This document shows, in pieces, positions 55,782 through 64,000 of a stretch of DNA of 64,000 nucleotides. This stretch comes from Legionellaceae bacterium (GTDB lineage Bacteria > Pseudomonadota > Gammaproteobacteria > Legionellales > Legionellaceae), in the NCBI GenBank assembly GCA_018061965.1, contig JAGOTG010000001.1, positions 80,155 to 144,154 of the forward strand. Reading direction: 5' to 3'. The position numbers and the translations under genes were made by a program. The notes below the pieces were generated by a model. That model was given only the letters and a program-made list of their open reading frames with translations. It had not been told where the DNA came from and did no database searches. Within the stretch, counting starts at the first letter, position 1; each line of letters opens with the position of its first letter.

Positions 55782-56318
55782 TTATTTAGCAAGATCTTGG
55801 TACCGTTGGATAGATTGCATGATTTCCTGGTGCGCAGCATCCCGATCAGCCCAACCACCTACTTTGACCCATTTGCCCTCTTCTAAATCCTTATAATGAG
55901 TGAAGAAATGGATAATGCGATCAAGTAATGCATTAGGAAGATCAGCGTGAGACTGGATATTATCGTAGTCTTTGCACAGTTTAGAAATGGGAACGGCCAG
56001 CAATTTGGCATCCACACCCGACTCATCGGTCATCTGGAGCATACCAATCGTGCGCGCACGAATGACGGAGCCGTGAACGACAGGGGTAGGCGTCAAGACC
56101 ATGACATCAACAGGATCCCCATCGTCAGACAATGTTTGGGGAATATAGCCATAATTAATCGGATAGACCATGGATGTTGATAAAAAGCGGTCAACAAACA
56201 AAGCGCCAGAGTCTTTATTGACCTCATATTTGACGGGTAACCCATGCATAGGAATTTCAATAATCACATTCACATCATTGGGAATATCGCGACCGCTGGA
56301 AACTGCTAATAGGCTCAT
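55782..56318 (-). CDS. ppa: Inorganic pyrophosphatase
   Basis: Soluble family I pyrophosphatase that hydrolyses PPi to phosphate and pulls biosynthetic reactions forward. The active-site signature [12 protein letters not shown] near residue 65 contains the metal aspartates, with [13 protein letters not shown] upstream and [15 protein letters not shown] near the C-terminus. The frame is open to 56396, but family proteins begin [14 protein letters not shown], so I start at the ATG at 56316-56318, giving 178 residues. It is followed immediately by tsaD. Confidence 0.95.
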   Translation of the reverse strand: MSLLAVSSGRDIPNDVNVIIEIPMHGLPVKYEVNKDSGALFVDRFLSTSMVYPINYGYIPQTLSDDGDPVDVMVLTPTPVVHGSVIRARTIGMLQMTDESGVDAKLLAVPISKLCKDYDNIQSHADLPNALLDRIIHFFTHYKDLEEGKWVKVGGWADRDAAHQEIMQSIQRYQDLAK

Positions 56319-56551
56319 AATTATTTTGCCACAAAATGAAGATGTCATATTATCCTGAAAAAGCTCGTTGAAGTCTACTGTGCCTTCATAAATCAAATCA
56401 TTAGAGTGAAAAATGTATCGTATATCGCTGTCTACTTACTTTGCTATCATCTTGATAAAACCTCGGAATCACAGCTAACCAATCTTTAAAACGCAATGAA
56501 ATCAATGCGGAAATCAGGTAAGTTCGATAACGTTGATGGCTAGTTTTGTGG

Positions 56552-56579
56552 TTGATAAAAATGCATGTTGGTCTATAAT
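56552..56579 (+). promoter_or_regulatory. Sigma-70-type promoter for the orphan at 56614
   Basis: TTGATA (56552-56557), 16-base spacer, TATAAT (56574-56579). Transcription would start about 56586 and give a short leader with GGAG (56605-56608) five bases before the ATG. Confidence 0.7.
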
Positions 56580-56613
56580 TTAAATATTAGGTCCCATATA
56601 ATCTGGAGTGGAT

Positions 56614-58041
56614 ATGCCAAATTTAATTGCAGAATGGCGTGCTTTTTTGATTGACAATCTTAAAACAGGTAAAACTCAAGACGAGATAAAACAAGTGGTT
56701 GGAGGAACAAAAGGGGATCTTTCGCGAATATTTCAGAATGTCTTTCCAACATCCGCAGTTGAAAAAGAAGTATACGAGCGTTTCCAAAGGGCAATCTCTA
56801 AGAGAACATTAGAGTCGATACCAATCGTAGAAGAAGAAGAAAAACAAAGCTTGAAAGAAGAAGTAAATGCTTACGTACAGTCTGAGGCTTTATTATTCTC
56901 TAAAGTTTTATTCAATGAATCTCTAGATGGTTTGCATCCTGGGATCATCGCTGCTCTTGGCGAAAGCAACCATTCGACTTTGCTGGAGAGATTTGGCTCA
57001 GATCAATTAATGAGCTATATTCTGCAATCAGCTTTGATGTATACTTCACAAATGATACTGCAACAGCATGAAGCAGCTATTTTAGCCAATTATCCTGAAA
57101 CATTATCCCTGATAAGATTGGATTCAAAACCTGATTTGGATGGCATGCACCAATCTTTGCAAAAAAGGTTGCCCGTGCTCGCTTTGCATGGCGACACCAT
57201 TTATTATATATACGAAGACGTGGCGATTGAGGGCGATGGCGTTTATCAAAAACCTGTAACAGATGCGTATAAAATGGATGAGGAGCATCAAAGCCAAATA
57301 ACACATCTGTTTCCGGCACGCGTGAATACCGTACAAAAATCCTCAAAAAATTGTTTAGAGAATCTCGAACGTATTATTGGTAGTAATCAACGTAAGCTAC
57401 GTAAAGCAGGTTTTTGGGTAGGTGACTTTGCGCCTCGACCAATCACTATTCAAGGCGAATTACAGCTTAAAGGATTTAATTATAATCTATATAATAATAT
57501 GCAAGCTAGGGCGCTAAATATTACTGCACCTGAGATACGAACACTCACAGTTGACTATCAACTCCAACAATTAAACGCTATCCAACAAGAATTAGAGGAC
57601 GTTATTGTAAGGTTAACGAAATTTAGACTTTCAAGATGGGACAATGATCCCAGAAATACTGATATTGACACGGCGCTTAGATCATTGGAAGCTATACAAT
57701 CCGAGACTGCACAAAAAATAAAAAACACAGCACCTACTGCTAGGGATATCCAGCAGCTCTCGCTGGAAACGTTTAACGCTATTACGCTATCTTTGAACAA
57801 GAATATTTTTGAAAAACCTGCTTTAAAAGAAGCGTATGGTATTTTTGAAAGAATTATGACTGCGATCATCAATTTCATTAATGGAACAGATGAATCGGCC
57901 GTGGAACTCGCTGTGAAACCGCTGTTTAAATATGCGGAATTATCTACTCACGGTTCAGATGAAATTATAGCTGAGTCTAGTGATGTTGCTGATTCGTTCG
58001 AGGACGATAAGCATAGACCCCGAAGCAACAGCATGGGTTAA
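56614..58041 (+). CDS. Orphan soluble helical protein, effector-like
   Basis: A 475-residue protein with no recognised family and no membrane span. It is mostly helical. The N-terminal region (about 1-60, LKTGKTQDEIKQVVGGTKGDLSRIF) could be a small DNA-binding-like helical fold, but that is weak. The middle has long charged helices (residues 300-400, QLQQLNAIQQELEDVIVRL). The C-terminus is acidic and Ser-rich with RPRSNSMG at the end. I start at the ATG because GGAG is five bases upstream; GTG at 56608 is possible. It has its own good promoter and lies alone between ppa (divergent) and the mevalonate operon. Confidence 0.6.
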   Translation: MPNLIAEWRAFLIDNLKTGKTQDEIKQVVGGTKGDLSRIFQNVFPTSAVEKEVYERFQRAISKRTLESIPIVEEEEKQSLKEEVNAYVQSEALLFSKVLFNESLDGLHPGIIAALGESNHSTLLERFGSDQLMSYILQSALMYTSQMILQQHEAAILANYPETLSLIRLDSKPDLDGMHQSLQKRLPVLALHGDTIYYIYEDVAIEGDGVYQKPVTDAYKMDEEHQSQITHLFPARVNTVQKSSKNCLENLERIIGSNQRKLRKAGFWVGDFAPRPITIQGELQLKGFNYNLYNNMQARALNITAPEIRTLTVDYQLQQLNAIQQELEDVIVRLTKFRLSRWDNDPRNTDIDTALRSLEAIQSETAQKIKNTAPTARDIQQLSLETFNAITLSLNKNIFEKPALKEAYGIFERIMTAIINFINGTDESAVELAVKPLFKYAELSTHGSDEIIAESSDVADSFEDDKHRPRSNSMG

Positions 58042-58055
58042 CGATAAAAGGGTAT

Positions 58056-58931
58056 TTATGTCCCAGTTAGTACAGGCTGTGGTGAATATATGGCCTCATT
58101 AGTGGCTAAAATATGCCAACCAGTCTGAGTTAAACGCGTCACATGCTCGGTCATTTGTGTTTGCTTAACTAGCAATAATAATACGTCTGAGCCCATGGCG
58201 CCGCAGCCTTTGATCGCCAACGCATCGGTGTCTTGATACAAACGCTGAATACAACGCAAACTATGCTCTGCGACCCATCCTTGCTCTGTTAAAATTTGAT
58301 GATACGCTTTCACAGCTTCGACCAAATGGTAGGATGAGTGATCAATAAAAGCAGATTTTGCATACTCAACCAAATCACTTAACTGACCGGTTATGTTATT
58401 TAAGACCAATTGTTGCAAATGCTCATGAGTTGCCATTTTGTGTTTAGAATGCAGTAGGATGAAGCCAAGATCAGAGAAAGACCAATTATAGTCCGCATAA
58501 GTGTCCGTATGACGATTCAGGTAAACGCATCCCTGTGAGCGTTGCGCCAACAGATCGTAACCGCTAGGACGGATGCCGGGGTGGGTTGCAGCCAAATGCC
58601 AGTAGTCTTGCAATAAGGTTTCTTGTTCTACTTGTTGTCCGCGGATTTGCGCGCAGGCTTGATATACTGATAAAAACTGCGCGCTGGATGCGCCTAGGCC
58701 ACCGAGGCCCCGATAGGGGTCATGCCAACTAAACCCATACTCCTGTATGTCACAGTGTGCCCACCAGCGTCCGGCGGGTGACTGCGGATGAATGCCATGC
58801 AATCCAGGTTGTGAGGTGAAGCGTAGTTCAAAACACGGCGTTGTGGTTAGGAGTATGGCTGATTGCTCTTTTAGCGCAGCATATTCGCCTACTAAAAATG
58901 TTTTTGCGGGAATAGACCATGTGTCATGCAT
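58056..58931 (-). CDS. GHMP kinase of the mevalonate pathway (mevalonate or phosphomevalonate kinase)
   Basis: A 291-residue GHMP-family kinase. The N-terminus IPAKTFLVGEYAALKEQ has the (P/A)-x-K-x-x-L-x-G-E-Y/H pattern, the ATP loop is GLGGLGASSAQF near 90, and the C-terminal GCGAMGSDVLLLL matches the third GHMP motif. A start 13 codons upstream (58970) is possible, but the ATG at 58931 gives the usual family start and an 8-base overlap with the HMG-CoA reductase gene. Its place in an operon with fni and HMG-CoA reductase shows a mevalonate role; which of the two phosphorylation steps it performs cannot be read. Confidence 0.85.
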   Translation of the reverse strand: MHDTWSIPAKTFLVGEYAALKEQSAILLTTTPCFELRFTSQPGLHGIHPQSPAGRWWAHCDIQEYGFSWHDPYRGLGGLGASSAQFLSVYQACAQIRGQQVEQETLLQDYWHLAATHPGIRPSGYDLLAQRSQGCVYLNRHTDTYADYNWSFSDLGFILLHSKHKMATHEHLQQLVLNNITGQLSDLVEYAKSAFIDHSSYHLVEAVKAYHQILTEQGWVAEHSLRCIQRLYQDTDALAIKGCGAMGSDVLLLLVKQTQMTEHVTRLTQTGWHILATNEAIYSPQPVLTGT

Positions 58932-60216
58932 TGGCTCGCTCACGAATTTGGGCGAGTAGATCGGTAACATTATGCAAACTAATCACTTTATGTTGTCGGA
59001 GATGCAGATGAACTTGTTCCTTTAAGATAGGTGTTTCCAGATCAGTTGCGCCTGCGACCAGCAACATATTAGAAATATGTAATCGCATATGCCCTTGAAT
59101 GATGCCATCGGTACATAAAGCCGTAAGGGCTCCCAAATTTTGTACTAGGCCAACCGCTGCTAAGACTCTGGATAAATGGTTAGAAGATGAGACTTGCAAT
59201 AAATTCAAACATAGTTTGGCTGTAGGATGGATGCCTGTCACGCCACCCACGGTACCCACGATTAACGGGGCTGCAAATTCCCCAATTAAAGTTTTATCGG
59301 CATAGCGCCAACGTGTAATCGCTTGATATCGTCCAGAACGCGCTGCGTAAGCATGCACGCCTGCTTCAATTGCACGCCAATCATTACCCGTTGCAATGAC
59401 AACAGGATCAATCCCATTCATGACCCCTTTGTTATGCGTTGCTGCACGGTAGGGATCTTGTTCAGCAAAGAAAGAGGCTTCTTGGATTCTATGCCCAAAA
59501 TTGGCCTCGATATGGGTCAATTCAACGCGTGCATGCGTGATTTTTTGATCATTCAAATTGGACAGAATGCACATGGTCACTGTTTCGCCGGTTAAGGCTT
59601 CAATGGGTGATTTTAAGTATTCTAGGACTTGATTAATGATATTGGCGCCCATGGCGTCACAACTTTCCAAAGTCAGGTGAATGATAGCCATATCTTGGCC
59701 ATCATCGCGGCGGTGATGCCGGACTTGGAGATCGAGCACGCCCCCACCGCGTTTGACCATATTGGCAGCAACGGTTTGATTGGCGTCATGGATAAGCCGC
59801 ATTTTATTTTCAAGAATCACTTGCTCAAAGTGGGCAAAGTCACGTACTTTCGCTAATTGAATCTGCCCTAAAATGCCTTGACCACTAATAGTGGTAGTAA
59901 TCCGCCCTTGTTGCTTAATCCATTTCGCGGTTTTAGAGAGTGCTGCAATAATGGAAGTTTCTTCAACTGCCATTGGAATCACATGGGATTGGCCATCAAT
60001 GCAAAAATGCGTCGCCACGCCGAGAGGAAGTTGAAAATGACCAATCACATTTTCAATTAAATGTTCGGCAAGACGACAGTCCTGGAGTCCACCGTTTTGT
60101 AAATATGCGACGTCCTCTGGGGTGATAGCCCCCATAGTTAGTAATCGCTCGAAACGCTCGGCTCGATTTAATTTTGAAAATCCTGAAAATAGGTCGTTCA
60201 TTTGGATGTCGGACAT
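58924..60216 (-). CDS. mvaA: Hydroxymethylglutaryl-CoA reductase, class II
   Basis: Makes mevalonate from HMG-CoA (or runs in reverse) with NAD(P)H. The 430 residues carry class II features: ENVIGHFQLPLGVATHF near 57, PMAVEETSIIAALS, NNKGVMNGIDPVVIATGNDWRA-type block near 265, and GGVTGIHPTAKLCL near 325. The catalytic Glu (in VEETS), Lys (HNKGVMNG) and Asp (GIDPV) can be placed. The ORF overlaps fni by 19 bases and the GHMP kinase by 8, so all three are tightly coupled. Confidence 0.94.
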   Translation of the reverse strand: MSDIQMNDLFSGFSKLNRAERFERLLTMGAITPEDVAYLQNGGLQDCRLAEHLIENVIGHFQLPLGVATHFCIDGQSHVIPMAVEETSIIAALSKTAKWIKQQGRITTTISGQGILGQIQLAKVRDFAHFEQVILENKMRLIHDANQTVAANMVKRGGGVLDLQVRHHRRDDGQDMAIIHLTLESCDAMGANIINQVLEYLKSPIEALTGETVTMCILSNLNDQKITHARVELTHIEANFGHRIQEASFFAEQDPYRAATHNKGVMNGIDPVVIATGNDWRAIEAGVHAYAARSGRYQAITRWRYADKTLIGEFAAPLIVGTVGGVTGIHPTAKLCLNLLQVSSSNHLSRVLAAVGLVQNLGALTALCTDGIIQGHMRLHISNMLLVAGATDLETPILKEQVHLHLRQHKVISLHNVTDLLAQIRERANA

Positions 60217-61235
60217 AATTTCCCCTGAAGGTCTTTTAATACCTGGCTTCCTGTGCAGAACAGGGCGAGCTTAAGCTCATATTCGATGGCAGCCATTTCT
60301 GTGCTCACGGCATCGCTTGATTGGAGTGCAGCAGCAAGCATATTTTTAGCAAACCCAATCGTTGTTGCGCCCAAAGCTAATAATCTTGCCGCGTCCAACC
60401 CATGGCGTACACCGCCTGACCCCCAAATCTCATAAGAAGGAGATAGTTCACGGGCAAATTTGATGCTTTGAACCGTATCCATCCCCCAAGTTCCAAATAC
60501 TTGAGCGGCACGCCGTGCATGCGAAGTAGGTGCTGCACGATGACCTTCAATTCGTCCCCAATGGGTACCGCCTAATCCACTGACATCCACGGCATGAACG
60601 CCAATATCATGTAACCGCTTTAATGTAGCGGGAGCAAATCCACAACCTGTTTCTTTCACAATGATGGGCAGCGATAAAGTCTTAACCGCTTTCTCAAGTG
60701 CGGCGAAGCATCCTTTGAATTCTGGCGTGCCTTCTGGCTGCAAAGCTTCTTGTAATGGGTTGCAATGAATGATCAATGCTCGTGCTGATATGGCATCCGT
60801 GATGCGGTGTAAATCGTCGTGTGACGAGGTGATAATTTGCGCAATACCCAAATTACTGAATAATGTGACATCCGGAAACATGCGTCTTAAATTGCGCCAA
60901 ATAATAGCTTCATTGGGATCGTCTAATTCGCGTCGTTGTGACCCAACGCCCATAGCCCACTGATGTGTTTTGGCTGCGGCCAACAAATTGGTATTGATGG
61001 CGATGGCGGCTTGGTGTCCTGCAGTCATGGAGCTAATCATAAAGGGATTCGGAACGCGTTCACCAAAGCGAGTGGATGCTATATCAATGTCTGCAAAATT
61101 GAGATCGGGTAAGGCTTCATGCCAGAATGAAACCTGGTCGAGAATGGATGCCTCTGATGCCTGGTTCGCGGGCAACATTGCTAGTGCAATATGATCCTGT
61201 TTACGTTGTTCAAATTGTTTAAACTCGTTACTCAT
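60198..61235 (-). CDS. fni: Type 2 isopentenyl-diphosphate isomerase
   Basis: FMN-dependent enzyme of 345 residues that interconverts IPP and DMAPP at the end of the mevalonate pathway. Features are QRKQDHIALAM at the N-terminus, STRFGERVPNPFMISSMTAGH, VGSQRREL, the HCNPLQEALQPEG substrate loop, VKETGCGF, DVSGLGGTHWGRIEG and GSGGVRHGLDAARLLALGA (phosphate-binding FMN site). First gene of the operon with HMG-CoA reductase and the GHMP kinase. Divergent from mlaE. Confidence 0.95.
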   Translation of the reverse strand: MSNEFKQFEQRKQDHIALAMLPANQASEASILDQVSFWHEALPDLNFADIDIASTRFGERVPNPFMISSMTAGHQAAIAINTNLLAAAKTHQWAMGVGSQRRELDDPNEAIIWRNLRRMFPDVTLFSNLGIAQIITSSHDDLHRITDAISARALIIHCNPLQEALQPEGTPEFKGCFAALEKAVKTLSLPIIVKETGCGFAPATLKRLHDIGVHAVDVSGLGGTHWGRIEGHRAAPTSHARRAAQVFGTWGMDTVQSIKFARELSPSYEIWGSGGVRHGLDAARLLALGATTIGFAKNMLAAALQSSDAVSTEMAAIEYELKLALFCTGSQVLKDLQGKLCPTSK

Positions 61236-61402
61236 AAGAATACCGTCTCAGCAATCCTTGGGTCACCAAACTGAGGATGGTAACATAACGTTCATTGCTA
61301 GGGAATGTTCCGGCAACATATTGATACTATTGTTCTAGAGAGAGATGGACTATAGGGCGGAGTTTCAGTAAGATGCAATAACGGATTGCAACAATCTGAT
61401 TG

Positions 61403-62530
61403 ATGATGAATTCTCTTGCACAGCTAGTTTTTGACGCTCCCCATAATCGATATCAATGTTTGGGTAATTGGACTACTTTATTTTTAAAAGAGATTGTAGA
61501 GTCATTCAATACGCCCTCCACTTTGCCGCAGTCTCAGGATGTGGTGATTGATGGTAAAGCATTAGAGCATTTGGATAGTGCAGGCGCTTTGGCCCTATTG
61601 CAGCATATGGAAGCTTTAAATCGGCAGCAAAATCATGTCAAATTGGTGGCATTCACCAAGCAGCAATTGGATTTGCTGGATTTGGTCACCAAAAAGCGGG
61701 TCAATACCAAATTCAAATTCCGCAAGCCCAAACATCCTAATGTTTTTTACGAAATAGGCAAAGAAACTATCCATAAGATTTTTCAAGCCGATGGTTTGTT
61801 CAATCTCATTGGAGATATGACCTTGAGAATGGTCAAGATTGTGCGGTTAAAAGCGCGCGTTCAATGGGCCAGTGTGTTTTCCAATATGGCCTCAACGGGT
61901 TTATTTGCTTTGCCTATTTTAGCGATGTTGTCATTTTTAATCGGAGTTGTATTGGCGTATCAGATGGGTTTGCAGCTTGAAACGTATGGTGCGACTATTT
62001 TTATTTCTTATTTATCGGGCATGGCTATTTTCCGTGAATTTGGCCCGTTGATTACGGCTATTATTGTTGCGGGACGCTCTGGTTCGGCATTTACTGCTCA
62101 GATTGGCAGTATGAAAATTAATGAGGAATTGGATGCGTTGAATACGATGGGATTATCGCCTACAGAATTATTGGTGGTTCCGAAAGTGATTGGTCTATCG
62201 ATCATGTTTCCTTTATTAATTTTTTGGTCTGATTTGTTTGCAATATTTGGAGCGATGGTGATGTCCAAATATCAACTGAGCGTGGGGTATCAAGATTTTT
62301 TAAGTCACTTACAAGATTCTGTCGGTTTTAAACAAATGATGCTAGGCTTATATAAGGCACCGGCTTTTTCAGTGTTAATTGCGTTGGTGGGATGCTTTCA
62401 AGGATTTCAAGTTGGACATAGCGCAGACAGTGTGGGTGCCCAGACTACGCGATCAGTGGTTCAAGCTTTGTCATTGATTATTGTTGCCGATGCGGTTTAT
62501 TCGATAATTTATAGTTGGCAAGGACTATAA
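61403..62530 (+). CDS. mlaE: Mla-type ABC permease with N-terminal STAS domain
   Basis: Inner-membrane subunit of the MlaFEDB-type phospholipid transporter that maintains outer-membrane asymmetry. Residues about 1-105 look like a STAS domain (VVIDGKALEHLDSAGALALLQHMEAL), the job of a separate MlaB in E. coli. Residues 125-375 are the MlaE permease with AIFREFGPLITAIIVAGRSGSAFTAQIGSMK and about five membrane spans. ATG codons at 61403 and 61406 are both possible. The stop codon directly abuts the ATG of the ATPase gene. Confidence 0.93.
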   Translation: MMNSLAQLVFDAPHNRYQCLGNWTTLFLKEIVESFNTPSTLPQSQDVVIDGKALEHLDSAGALALLQHMEALNRQQNHVKLVAFTKQQLDLLDLVTKKRVNTKFKFRKPKHPNVFYEIGKETIHKIFQADGLFNLIGDMTLRMVKIVRLKARVQWASVFSNMASTGLFALPILAMLSFLIGVVLAYQMGLQLETYGATIFISYLSGMAIFREFGPLITAIIVAGRSGSAFTAQIGSMKINEELDALNTMGLSPTELLVVPKVIGLSIMFPLLIFWSDLFAIFGAMVMSKYQLSVGYQDFLSHLQDSVGFKQMMLGLYKAPAFSVLIALVGCFQGFQVGHSADSVGAQTTRSVVQALSLIIVADAVYSIIYSWQGL

Positions 62531-63271
62531 ATGGCTGATCCAATTGTTGAGGTGACTGGGCTAAAAAATAATTTGGGTGGCAAATGGATTCATTCAGATG
62601 TGAGTTTTACTATCAATCAAGGCGAAATTTTTGCCATCATTGGTGGGAGTGGCAGTGGGAAAACGACTATCCTGCGCAGCTTGTTGATGCTCCTTAAGCC
62701 CAGTGCGGGAGACATTCGTATTTTTGGTAAAAATATTTTAAGTTTAAATAGTGAAACTGAGGCGAACAAAATTAGACATCGCTGGGGGGTATTGTTTCAG
62801 CAAAGTGCGCTTTTTTCGGCTATGACCGTCTTGGAAAATGTGATGTATCCCATCCAAGAGTTAAGTTATTTAAGTCAGAAAATGATTCAAGAATTGGCTT
62901 TATTAAAAATAGCCTTGGTTGGATTGCCGGAGGATGCGGCTGGCAAATATCCTTCGGAGTTAAGCGGAGGGATGCAACGGCGCGCCGCTGCTGCACGCGC
63001 CATTGCACTGGATCCGGAGTTATTGTTTTTGGACGAGCCGACTTCAGGCTTAGATCCTTTGAGTGCGAAACAGTTTGATCATTTGTTATTATTCTTACGC
63101 GACGTACTCAATTTAACCGTAGTCATTGTGAGTCATGATCTGGAATCTCTGAAACGGATAACGGATCGAGTGGCTTTTATAGGAGAGGGAAAAGTGTTGG
63201 CTGTTGCACCCATACAAGAATTAATGCAGCATCAACATCCCTTAATAGTGGATTATTTTAGTAACCAATAG
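62531..63271 (+). CDS. mlaF: Mla-type ABC transporter ATPase
   Basis: Cytoplasmic ATPase of the Mla lipid transporter, 246 residues. Walker A GGSGSGKT at 38-45, Q-loop LFQQSALF, ABC signature LSGGMQRRAAAARA near 140, Walker B ELLFLDEPTSGLDP and the H-loop VIVSHDLESL. Its start abuts the mlaE stop and mlaD follows 11 bases later, the standard Mla order. Confidence 0.95.
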   Translation: MADPIVEVTGLKNNLGGKWIHSDVSFTINQGEIFAIIGGSGSGKTTILRSLLMLLKPSAGDIRIFGKNILSLNSETEANKIRHRWGVLFQQSALFSAMTVLENVMYPIQELSYLSQKMIQELALLKIALVGLPEDAAGKYPSELSGGMQRRAAAARAIALDPELLFLDEPTSGLDPLSAKQFDHLLLFLRDVLNLTVVIVSHDLESLKRITDRVAFIGEGKVLAVAPIQELMQHQHPLIVDYFSNQ

Positions 63272-63282
63272 GGAGTTTTGGA

Positions 63283-64000
63283 TTGGAATCTAAAACCAAT
63301 TATACCGCAGTAGGCATCGCCGTAGTGATGTTGTTATTTGGTCTCATTTCGGTTGCCTTATGGTTATCAGAAGGGTTCAATCGTAAAACCTATCATAATT
63401 ATTTGGTTTTTATGCAAGAAGCGGTTTCAGGCTTAAGCGAAGGCTCCTTGGTAAAATATAACGGGGTTAAAGTGGGTCTGGTAAAAAGTATTATTTTAGA
63501 CAAAAATCCGCGTTTGGTGGAATTGATTTTAGAGATTGAAGAAGGAACGCCCATTACAGTTGATACGGTGGCAAATTTGATCGCACAAGGTATTACCGGT
63601 ACGACCTATCTGGGGTTATCCGTGACTTCTGCCAATCCAACCCTTTTAAAAGCTGAGCCCGGCTGTTTATATCCCGTGATACCTTATAGACCGTCTCTCT
63701 TATTTCAGGTGGAAACTGTCATTGCTGATTTTGGCAAATCGATGAAATCCTTTATGTCCAAAGAAAATGCTGAAAACTTCAAACATACTTTAGATAATTT
63801 GCAACGCGTTTCAAAAATATTGGCTGTTAATGATAACGCGTTGCAAGAGACGTTGGTGCAAATGCCAAAATTGACAGCTGAAATGCGCGCGAGTATTGCG
63901 CGCTTTGGCGACATGTCGCAGGATATGTCGGTAGCGGGTAAACAATTGAATTCGGCGATGATAACAGGTAAAGACACCCTGGATCTGATATCGCAACAAG
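63283..64000 (+). CDS. mlaD: MlaD family MCE protein, N-terminal part (runs off the window)
   Basis: Substrate-binding MCE subunit of the Mla transporter, anchored by one N-terminal helix and facing the periplasm. The frame begins with TTG at 63283 (protein ESKTNYTAVGIAVVMLL...), seven bases after GGGAG, and stays open to the window end. A membrane span at about 8-28 is followed by the MCE domain (VSGLSEGSLVKYNGVKVGLV). The family motif G-(V)-x-V-G is visible. The visible part extends beyond the MCE domain into a helical region, so this may be a longer MCE protein than E. coli MlaD. Confidence 0.9.
   Translation, partial: MESKTNYTAVGIAVVMLLFGLISVALWLSEGFNRKTYHNYLVFMQEAVSGLSEGSLVKYNGVKVGLVKSIILDKNPRLVELILEIEEGTPITVDTVANLIAQGITGTTYLGLSVTSANPTLLKAEPGCLYPVIPYRPSLLFQVETVIADFGKSMKSFMSKENAENFKHTLDNLQRVSKILAVNDNALQETLVQMPKLTAEMRASIARFGDMSQDMSVAGKQLNSAMITGKDTLDLISQQ

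Noticed and set aside
1-64000. CRISPR arrays, tRNA and rRNA genes
   Set aside because: No regularly spaced repeats and no tRNA- or rRNA-like sequence other than the tRNA-like part of tmRNA were seen while reading.

Overview
The window looks like the chromosome of a gammaproteobacterium of the Legionellales type (Legionella/Coxiella/Berkiella-like). The basis is a Legionella-style tmRNA, a mevalonate-pathway operon (fni, HMG-CoA reductase, a GHMP kinase), the tkt-gap-pgk order, a dispersed palindromic repeat, and many large orphan proteins with eukaryote-like or hydrolase-like folds that resemble secreted effectors of intracellular bacteria. The species cannot be named from sequence reading alone.

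Layout. Bases 1-9036 hold core genes: pgk (partial), gap, tkt, an orphan membrane protein, oligopeptidase A, a DUF1841 gene and ssrA. Bases 9037-34590 hold a threonyl-tRNA synthetase-like gene split in two by a 23.76-kb Tn3-family transposon (9814-33574). The transposon has 32-bp terminal inverted repeats (29/32 identical), a 5-bp ATTTA target duplication, a divergent resolvase/transposase pair at its right end, and a complete-looking NRPS-PKS cluster as cargo. Bases 34591-51203 mix orphan or effector-like genes (two convergent paralogues with a clan-CD protease-like His-Gly/Cys pattern, a permuted NlpC/P60-like candidate, a GxSxG hydrolase candidate) with housekeeping genes (gloB, a GT4 glycosyltransferase, epmB, efp, a secreted adenosine deaminase). 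Bases 48630-53193 are bounded by 83-bp inverted repeats and contain an orphan membrane gene, a MITE-like palindrome, a secreted beta-propeller and the relic tail of a second copy of the membrane gene. Bases 53195-64000 are mostly core: queF, plsY, tsaD, ppa, the mevalonate operon and the start of an Mla lipid-transport operon.

Main result. The transposon cargo forms a leftward operon: fatty-acid-desaturase-like protein, NRPS-PKS (A-PCP-C-A-PCP-KS-AT-KR-ACP), NRPS (docking-C-A-PCP-TE), DapF-like epimerase and an orphan membrane protein. An MFS exporter and an aspartyl/asparaginyl hydroxylase-like enzyme lie further left. Reading the adenylation pockets by eye gives glycine (close match), an unassigned residue with an acidic pocket position that hints at a basic side chain, one malonate extension with ketoreduction, then threonine (exact match to the textbook code) and thioesterase release. 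The element therefore appears to be a single mobile unit that makes and probably exports a small hybrid peptide-polyketide. It sits in a TGS-less ThrRS-like gene, and precise removal would restore a 595-codon reading frame.
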